This document shows, piece after piece, positions 58,569-64,000 of a stretch of DNA of 64,000 nucleotides. The translations under genes and the position numbers were made by a program. The number at the start of each line of letters is the position of its first letter. Position 1 is the first letter of the stretch. The notes under the pieces are model-generated. The model did no database searches. It saw only the letters and a list, made by a program, of their open reading frames with translations, and was not told where the DNA came from. The DNA lies in NCBI GenBank assembly GCA_022844125.1, contig JALHMI010000001.1, positions 370,581 to 434,580 on the forward strand. Reading direction: 5' to 3'. The DNA comes from Pirellulales bacterium (GTDB lineage Bacteria; Planctomycetota; Planctomycetia; Pirellulales; PALSA-1355).

Positions 58569-60119
58569 ATGAAATTCACTTCCAGTTGGATGGCCGTGCC
58601 CGGACTGCTGCTGGCCGGATTGATCGTGGCCACGGGCTGCGCCCAGCCGAAGAAGCCGGGCGAACCGGCGGCGAACTCGACCGAACCCGCCGCGGTGCTC
58701 GAGGAAGAAGCCGTCGTCGTCGAAGAGACGGCTCCGGACGAAGACATGCCGGCGGAAGCAAAGCCGGCCGAGACGACCGAAGCTCCGCCGACTCCGGAAG
58801 TGCCGGCGCCTGCTGAACCGGAAACGCCCGCCGAGCCCGAGAAGCCCGCCGAGCCCGCACCCGCGCCGGAAGAAGCCGCCCAAAGCGAGCCGATGCCGGA
58901 AGAAAAACCTGCCGCCGCAGTCGCTTCTGCCACACCGGCTGGCGAAGACGGTAAGCCGGCAGTCGCCGAAAGCGGCAAGGTCATCCTCGGCTCCGACGAG
59001 CTCTTCACCGGCATTCCTGGCGATGGTGAGAAGGTCACCGTCGAGGAGATCAAGGCCTGGCTCGACGATCCCAAGAATCACGAACCGCTCGATTTCGAAC
59101 TTCCCTTCGGCATGGCCAAGGGCGCCACTGAAATCAAGGGCGTCGACAAAAACCCGCTGACCCGGGCAAAGATCGAGCTCGGCCGGCAGCTCTATTTCGA
59201 CCCACGGCTCTCGGCCGATTTCTCGGTGAGCTGTGCTGACTGCCATCACCCGCAGGAAGGTTTCGCCAAGCACACGCAGTTCGGCGTCGGCATCAAGGGC
59301 CAGACCGGCGGACGCAATTCACCGGTGAGCTACAACCGCATTCTCAGCGACAAGCAGTTCTGGGACGGCCGCGCCGGTTCGCTCGAAGAGCAGGCCGTCG
59401 GTCCGATCGCCAACCCGATCGAAATGGGTAACACCCACGAAGCCTGCGTACTCTGCCTGCAGGGGGTCGAAGGCTACAAGCTGCAGTTCGACAAGATCTT
59501 CGGCCGGATGGACATCGAGGCCGTCGGCGAAGCGCTGGCCTCGTTCGAGCGAGCGATCGTCACCGGCCCCGCGCCGTTCGACTATGCCGAGGCCATGAAG
59601 CCGTTTGAGCAGCTCGATCCGGAAGACATTGAAGCCGACGAGGAATTGAAGGCCAGCTACGAGAAGGTCAAGGCAGGCGTCGATGCCAATCCGCTCAGCG
59701 ATGGCGCCAAGCGCGGCATGGAAATCTACTTCTCCGAAAAGGGAGGCTGCTCGGCCTGCCATGTCGGCGCGAACCTGACCGACGAGAAGTACCACAATAT
59801 CGGCGTCGGGATGGACAAGCCCGAGCCGGACGTGGGCCGCTTCGAAGTCACGAAGGACGAGAAGGACAAGGGAGCATTCAAGACGCCCACGATCCGCAAT
59901 GTTGCCTCCAGCGCCCCCTACATGCACGACGGCAGCCAGCAATCGCTGGAGGAAGTCGTCGAGTTCTATGCCAAGGGGGGCCATCCGAACCCACACCTGA
60001 GCGACAAGATCAAGAAGCTTGATCTGACCGAACAGGACAAAAAGGACCTGGTCGAGTTCATGAAGCAGGGCACGACCGGCACCTTCCCGAAGATCAATCC
60101 CAGCCGCCTGCCGGAATAG
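58569..60119 (+). CDS. Di-haem cytochrome c peroxidase lipoprotein
   Basis: A 516-residue protein. The signal peptide has a lipobox (VATGC, lipidated Cys24), followed by a Pro/Glu/Ala linker to about residue 130. The peroxidase domain carries two haem c sites (CADCH and CSACH) and an intervening HTQFGVGIKGQTGGRNSPVS segment. Cytochrome c peroxidases reduce H2O2 to water using electrons from small cytochromes; this one is tethered to the membrane outside the cytoplasm. It lies in an operon with an aquaporin. The ATG is at 58569. Confidence 0.92.
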   Translation: MKFTSSWMAVPGLLLAGLIVATGCAQPKKPGEPAANSTEPAAVLEEEAVVVEETAPDEDMPAEAKPAETTEAPPTPEVPAPAEPETPAEPEKPAEPAPAPEEAAQSEPMPEEKPAAAVASATPAGEDGKPAVAESGKVILGSDELFTGIPGDGEKVTVEEIKAWLDDPKNHEPLDFELPFGMAKGATEIKGVDKNPLTRAKIELGRQLYFDPRLSADFSVSCADCHHPQEGFAKHTQFGVGIKGQTGGRNSPVSYNRILSDKQFWDGRAGSLEEQAVGPIANPIEMGNTHEACVLCLQGVEGYKLQFDKIFGRMDIEAVGEALASFERAIVTGPAPFDYAEAMKPFEQLDPEDIEADEELKASYEKVKAGVDANPLSDGAKRGMEIYFSEKGGCSACHVGANLTDEKYHNIGVGMDKPEPDVGRFEVTKDEKDKGAFKTPTIRNVASSAPYMHDGSQQSLEEVVEFYAKGGHPNPHLSDKIKKLDLTEQDKKDLVEFMKQGTTGTFPKINPSRLPE

Positions 60120-60144
60120 CCTGGGACCGATCGAATTGACACGC

Positions 60145-60190
60145 GAGGGGCCACGGATCGCCAGGTGCGGTCAGTGGCCCCTCGCTTTTT
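60145..60190 (+). terminator. Intrinsic terminator after the peroxidase gene
   Basis: GAGGGGCCAC (60145-60154) and GTGGCCCCTC (60174-60183) form a perfect 10-bp stem with a 19-nt loop. GCTTTTT follows. Confidence 0.9.
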
Positions 60191-60319
60191 CCCGAGATTT
60201 CCCGAACGATATCAACCCTTGTTGAAATCTCCCCACCGCGCTAGGATTGCATGACGGGAGTGCCGTTCCGCACAGAACCAATCCTAACCGTGCTCTCACA
60301 GCACGCCTTGCCAGTCGCC

Positions 60320-60766
60320 ATGCCGCTCGAAGAAGACGAACTCTACCAGGAGCGGATCCTCGATTATTACGAGGAGCCGTATCATCGCGGCGCCTGTCCG
60401 GGCGCAACACATGCGCATGAAGAAGATAATCCGCTCTGCGGCGACGTGGTGCGCGTGGAACTGGCGATCGACGACGGCAAGATTTGCGATGCCTACTTCA
60501 GCGGCGACGGCTGCTGCATCAGCCAGGCTTCGGCCTCGATGCTGATCGAACAGATCTGCGGCCGCCGGCTCGACGAGGTGACCGCCTTCACCGGCGCGGA
60601 TATGCTCCGACTCTTCGGCGCCAAGCTGACGCCGAATCGCCAGAAATGCTGCCTGCTCTGCTGGCGTGCGCTGCAAGCGGCCATCTACTCGCCGATTGCC
60701 GTGGGCCCGGTCGAAACGGAAAGTGGCGAAAAGCCCGCAGGCGGATCTCATGACAACTGCCACTAA
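60320..60766 (+). CDS. sufU: Fe-S cluster assembly scaffold, SufU-like
   Basis: A 148-residue protein. The three scaffold cysteines lie in NPLCGDVV, GCCISQASASM and KCCLLCWRA; an Asp follows the first as in SufU. The helical segments are typical of IscU/SufU. SufU usually accepts sulfur from SufS or acts as a sulfur transferase to the SufBCD scaffold. The ATG at 60320 gives MPLEEDELYQERILDYY; an earlier in-frame start at 60251 is less likely. It overlaps sufS by 17 bp. sufBCD are not in this window. Confidence 0.85.
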   Translation: MPLEEDELYQERILDYYEEPYHRGACPGATHAHEEDNPLCGDVVRVELAIDDGKICDAYFSGDGCCISQASASMLIEQICGRRLDEVTAFTGADMLRLFGAKLTPNRQKCCLLCWRALQAAIYSPIAVGPVETESGEKPAGGSHDNCH

Positions 60767-62015
60767 AGACCAGCTCGACGTCGAGCGGATCCGCGCGGAC
60801 TTTCCAATTCTGGCGACGATCCTGCACGCCAAGGCTGGCACTGCCGGCGTGCCACTGGCCTACCTGGACAACGCTGCCACGACCCAGCGCCCCCGGCAGG
60901 TCGTGCAGTCGATGGTCGACGTCTATGAAAAGCACTACGCCAACGTCCATCGCGGCATCCACTGGCTCAGCGATCAGTCGACCGACCTGTTCGAAGAGGC
61001 ACGCGGCAAGGTCGCCGCGTTCATCGGCAGCGCGAGCACCGAGCAGGTGATCTTCACCCACGGCGCGACCGAGAGCATCAACCTCGTGGCCCGCAGTTGG
61101 GGCGACGCGAACCTGAAGTCGGGCGATGAGATCCTGCTCACCGAGATGGAGCACCACGCCAACATCGTCCCCTGGCAGCAGGCCGCCGCGCGGACTGGCG
61201 CCGTTGTGCGCTTCCTGCCGATCACCGATGACGGCCGGCTCACGCTCGATAAGTTTGACGAGTATCTCACGCCGCGCACGAAGCTGGTCGCGGTGGCCGC
61301 CGTCTCGAACGTCCTGGGCACGATCAACCCGGTGCAAGAGATTATCGCCCGAGCGCACGCCGCGGGCGCGCTCGTCATGGTCGACGCCGCGCAAAGCGTC
61401 CCCCACACGAAGACCGACGTCACGGCGCTCGATGCCGACTTTCTGGCCTTCTCCGGCCACAAGATGCTCGGCCCCACAGGCGTCGGCATCCTGTACGGCA
61501 AGCGCGAGCTCTTGGAAGCCATGCCGCCCTTCATGGGCGGCGGGAGCATGATCCGCCGCGTCACCACCAGCGGCTTTGAACCGGCCGAACTGCCCGCCCG
61601 GTTCGAAGCCGGCACGCCGCCAATCGTGCCCGCCATCGGCCTCGGCGCCGCAATCGGCTACCTGAACACGATCGGCATCGACGCCATCCACGAGCACGAG
61701 TTGCGCCTTACCCGCGTCGCTCACGAAGTGCTGACTGCCGTCGGCGGCGTCCGTTTTCTCGGCCCCGATCCCGAGCACAAGTCGGGCATCGTGAGCTTCA
61801 CGCTCGAAAAGGTGCACGCGCACGACATCGCGCAGCTTCTGGATCGGCAGGGGATCGCCGTCCGCGCGGGACATCACTGCGCGATGCCGCTCCACAAGCG
61901 GCTCGGCATCACGGCCAGCAGCCGGGCCAGCTTCTACTTCTACAACACCACCGAGGAAGTCGAACGCCTTGGCCGCGCGCTCGAGGAGATCAAGCGGATC
62001 TTTCGGCGGAAGTAG
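60750..62015 (+). CDS. sufS: Cysteine desulfurase SufS
   Basis: A 421-residue PLP enzyme that takes sulfur from cysteine. The PLP lysine lies in FSGHKMLGP, and the active-site Cys in RAGHHCAMPLHKRLG. Other class V motifs (HRGIHWLSDQSTDLFEEAR, DEILLTEMEHHANIVPWQ) are present. The ATG at 60750-60752 is inside the sufU 3' end; the upstream frame is not family-like. The overlap suggests coupled production of donor and acceptor. Confidence 0.93.
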   Translation: MTTATKDQLDVERIRADFPILATILHAKAGTAGVPLAYLDNAATTQRPRQVVQSMVDVYEKHYANVHRGIHWLSDQSTDLFEEARGKVAAFIGSASTEQVIFTHGATESINLVARSWGDANLKSGDEILLTEMEHHANIVPWQQAAARTGAVVRFLPITDDGRLTLDKFDEYLTPRTKLVAVAAVSNVLGTINPVQEIIARAHAAGALVMVDAAQSVPHTKTDVTALDADFLAFSGHKMLGPTGVGILYGKRELLEAMPPFMGGGSMIRRVTTSGFEPAELPARFEAGTPPIVPAIGLGAAIGYLNTIGIDAIHEHELRLTRVAHEVLTAVGGVRFLGPDPEHKSGIVSFTLEKVHAHDIAQLLDRQGIAVRAGHHCAMPLHKRLGITASSRASFYFYNTTEEVERLGRALEEIKRIFRRK

Positions 62016-62135
62016 CCATCGGGACTGCTCCCACCTCGCCGCCGACGGCCACGCAGGATATAATCCGGGCCTTTGGGCGGCGACCAACACCGGCCGCATT
62101 TCCCTCTCAGAATTCCAGCGACTGCGTGGCACATC

Positions 62136-63228
62136 ATGGATCGTGAACTAGTCGACCGGGCTCAGGCCATTCGCGAGCGGATCGTCCAACTACGAGACTC
62201 TCTTTGACTACGCTGCCAAGCAGCAGCAGTCGCAGGCCATCGAGCAGAAGATGGCCCAGCCCGGTTTCTGGGATAACCAGGAATCCGCCCAGGCCACGAT
62301 CGCCGAGTTGAAATCCCTCGGCGCGATCACCAAACCGCTCGAAGAAGCGATCAGCGCGGGTGATGACCTGGAAGTCCTGATCGAAATGGCCGGCGAAGAC
62401 CCCGCGCTCGAAGCCGACGTCACCGCCGAGGTCGAACGGCTCGCCGCGCTCGTCGAAGCGCTTGAGCTTAAGGGTCTCTTGAACGGGCCCTTCGACTCGA
62501 AGGGCGCGATCATGACCATCAACGCCCGTGATGGCGGCACCGACGCCAACGACTGGGCCGAGATGCTGCTGCGGATGTACATTCACTGGGCGCAGAAAAA
62601 CGACTATGAAGTCGAGATTCTCGATCGCCAGGAAGACATCGTGGCCGGTATCCAAAGCGCCGCGCTCGCCATCCGCGGCCCGATGGCCTACGGCTATCTG
62701 AAAGGCGAAACCGGCATGCACCGGCTGGTGCGAATCAGCCCCTTCAACGCCGAAGGCAAGCGGCAAACCAGCTTCGCGGCGGTTGACGTTTCGCCCGAGG
62801 TAAACGACTCGGTCGACATCGAGATTCGCGACGAAGACGTTCGCGAAGACGTGTTTCGCGCCAGCGGCGCCGGCGGCCAGCATGTCAACAAAACCTCGAG
62901 CGCGATCCGCCTCACGCACATGCCGAGCGGGATCGTCGTGCAGTGCCAGAACGAGCGCTCGCAGCACAAGAACCGGGCGACCGCGATCAAGATGCTGCGG
63001 GCCCGGCTCGCGCGGATGGAAGAGGAGAAGCGAGAAGCCGAACAGGCGGCGAAATATCAGGAAAAGGCCAAGACCGGCTTCGGTTCGCAGATTCGCAACT
63101 ACTTTTTACATCCCGATCAACGCGTGAAGGACGTTCGCACGGGCCATTACATGGGCAACTTCCAAAGCGTGCTCGACGGCAACATCGACGGTTTCTTGGA
63201 CGCGTACCTCCGCTGGCGCGCGTCGTAA
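62136..63228 (+). CDS. prfB: Peptide chain release factor 2, with programmed +1 frameshift
   Basis: Recognises UAA and UGA stop codons. The gene starts at ATG 62136; the first 23 codons run to CTT TGA at 62202-62207. Slipping +1 at CTTTGAC joins the frame to 62206-63228, giving about 363 residues. The tripeptide SPF (about 201-203) and the GGQ motif (about 246-248) are intact. The frameshift is autoregulatory in most bacteria: high RF2 terminates at the in-frame UGA. The usual purine-rich stimulator just upstream is weak here (GAGACT). Confidence 0.95.
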
Positions 63229-63245
63229 GGGAGGAACGATCTGGA

Positions 63246-63385
63246 TGCCACTGCTGGCTTGCCCAGCAGTGTTCGTCCGCCGGTCTTGGCTTGCACCCGG
63301 AAGCACCGGGTGGATGCCACACTTGAAGGATATGCGGCAAGGCAAGATTAAAGAAATAGCACTGCTGGGCAAGCCAGCAGTGGCA
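63246..63385. repeat. Pair of inverted REP-like hairpins
   Basis: Arms 63246-63271 and 63360-63385 are perfect 26-bp reverse complements. Each arm is itself a hairpin: CACTGCTGG and CCAGCAGTG around CTTGC. A third, unrelated hairpin CACCCGG/CCGGGTG (63293-63311) lies between them. This BIME-like architecture fits a dispersed repetitive element. Confidence 0.9.
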
Positions 63386-63449
63386 CACGAAAGGACCTCT
63401 ACAACTGAACGACACCCAGGACCGCATCCTCGAAGCCGGCGATCTCCGC

Positions 63450-63935
63450 GTGCACTTCACGTGGCAGCACGATCGCTTCGCGCACGAGATCAGCGTGCTG
63501 AAAGACGGCTCCTGGCAGCCCGCGTTAGCTTCCGTTGAAGGAACCCCGCACGACGACTGGCCAGCGAGCCCGCCGTTTCAGTCGCTGCACATCGAAGAGC
63601 GTGAGGACGGCCGGACGCTGGCTCTGCTGGTGGGCATGGCCGGCAAGAGCCATTGGTCGGCGAGCATCGAAATCGACGCCGAGGCCCATGCGGTCCTGTT
63701 TGATGTGGCTTGTCGCCTGCGCGAGCCTGCGGCCGGTCCGCTGGGTAGCACGTATCAGGGCCTGCCCCTGGCAGCCGACTCAAGCGCGCTCGCCGTCGAA
63801 CTGACGCATCGCTACGGCCCAGCCAGGCTTGAGCGGTCCGGCGAGCAGAGCGCGGTGCTGGCCGAGCCGCAGGGAGACGACTGCCCACAAACGGTCCGCT
63901 GGGACTATCGCCTGCGGCTTGCTCCCACCGCCTGA
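63450..63935 (+). CDS. Unrecognised protein after the REP-like element
   Basis: A 161-residue protein from the GTG at 63450 (MHFTWQHDRFAHEISVLKDG). The frame is open further upstream, and residues LNDTQDRILEAGDLR before it look protein-like; a CTG at 63405 with AGGA ten bases upstream could be the real start. The product is acidic, with no signal peptide, membrane segment or family I know. The repeat element ends 20 bp before that CTG. The window ends 65 bp after the stop. Confidence 0.55.
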   Translation: MHFTWQHDRFAHEISVLKDGSWQPALASVEGTPHDDWPASPPFQSLHIEEREDGRTLALLVGMAGKSHWSASIEIDAEAHAVLFDVACRLREPAAGPLGSTYQGLPLAADSSALAVELTHRYGPARLERSGEQSAVLAEPQGDDCPQTVRWDYRLRLAPTA

Positions 63936-64000
63936 CGGCTGCCCTGGCGAACTTGCACGGCACTCCGAGCTGTCCTAGTCAGTCCGCTGCGCGTTTGTTA

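Noticed and set aside
60588-62132. 514-codon minus-strand frame opposite sufS
   Set aside because: Antisense shadow of sufS.

Overview
The window is a GC-rich bacterial chromosome segment that looks planctomycetal, most likely Pirellulales-like. The grounds are a secreted protein with a C-terminal SHD1 domain, small membrane proteins starting with an NPY-x-S motif, a PEP-CTERM surface protein, a zinc-type S14, an EF-Tu with an atypical switch I, a sigma-70 factor fused to several N-terminal helix-turn-helix segments, and a ribosomal operon without rpmD. Species cannot be fixed from the sequence alone.

Positions 1-37600 carry the two large information-processing superclusters, nearly all on the minus strand and read right to left. 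The order is: a sigma-70 family gene; tRNA-Thr(TGT), tRNA-Tyr, tRNA-Gly, tRNA-Thr(GGT), tuf, tRNA-Trp; secE, nusG, rplK, rplA, rplJ, rplL, rpoB, rpoC with a terminator; three accessory genes; rpsL, rpsG, fusA; a vapBC toxin-antitoxin cassette in the opposite orientation; then rpsJ-rplC-rplD-rplW-rplB-rpsS-rplV-rpsC-rplP-rpmC-rpsQ-rplN-rplX-rplE-rpsN-rpsH-rplF-rplR-rpsE-rplO-secY-adk-map-rpmJ. The S10 operon has a near-consensus promoter and an intrinsic-terminator hairpin in its 100-nt leader, which suggests attenuation. The str operon promoter overlaps an 8-bp palindrome. rpmD and infA are absent from their usual places.

Positions 38000-53000 are a mosaic of small transcription units: secreted proteins of unknown function, a DUF3891 protein, a hotdog thioesterase, a short Hsp70 paired with a membrane-anchored J-like protein lacking HPD, a BFD-type ferredoxin followed by an M20 peptidase, an NDT-like protein, RlmN, a PEP-CTERM protein, a ThuA-domain protein and a Cys/Pro-rich SHD1 protein.

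The strongest candidate for something undescribed is at about 53157-53464 on the minus strand. It is a stand-alone, highly structured RNA of about 270 nt with its own promoter and intrinsic terminator. It contains a 10-codon reading frame behind an almost perfect Shine-Dalgarno sequence, and a downstream element can pair with that sequence to mask it.

The rest (53600-64000) contains a GxxExxY-family remnant with an internal deletion, an RlmI-like rRNA methyltransferase, a secreted isoaspartyl peptidase, small stress-type proteins, an aquaporin/di-haem cytochrome c peroxidase operon with a palindrome inside its promoter spacer, sufU-sufS, prfB with its programmed +1 frameshift, and a pair of REP-like hairpins. 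Several intergenic regions carry long imperfect or perfect inverted repeats of one architecture but different sequence.
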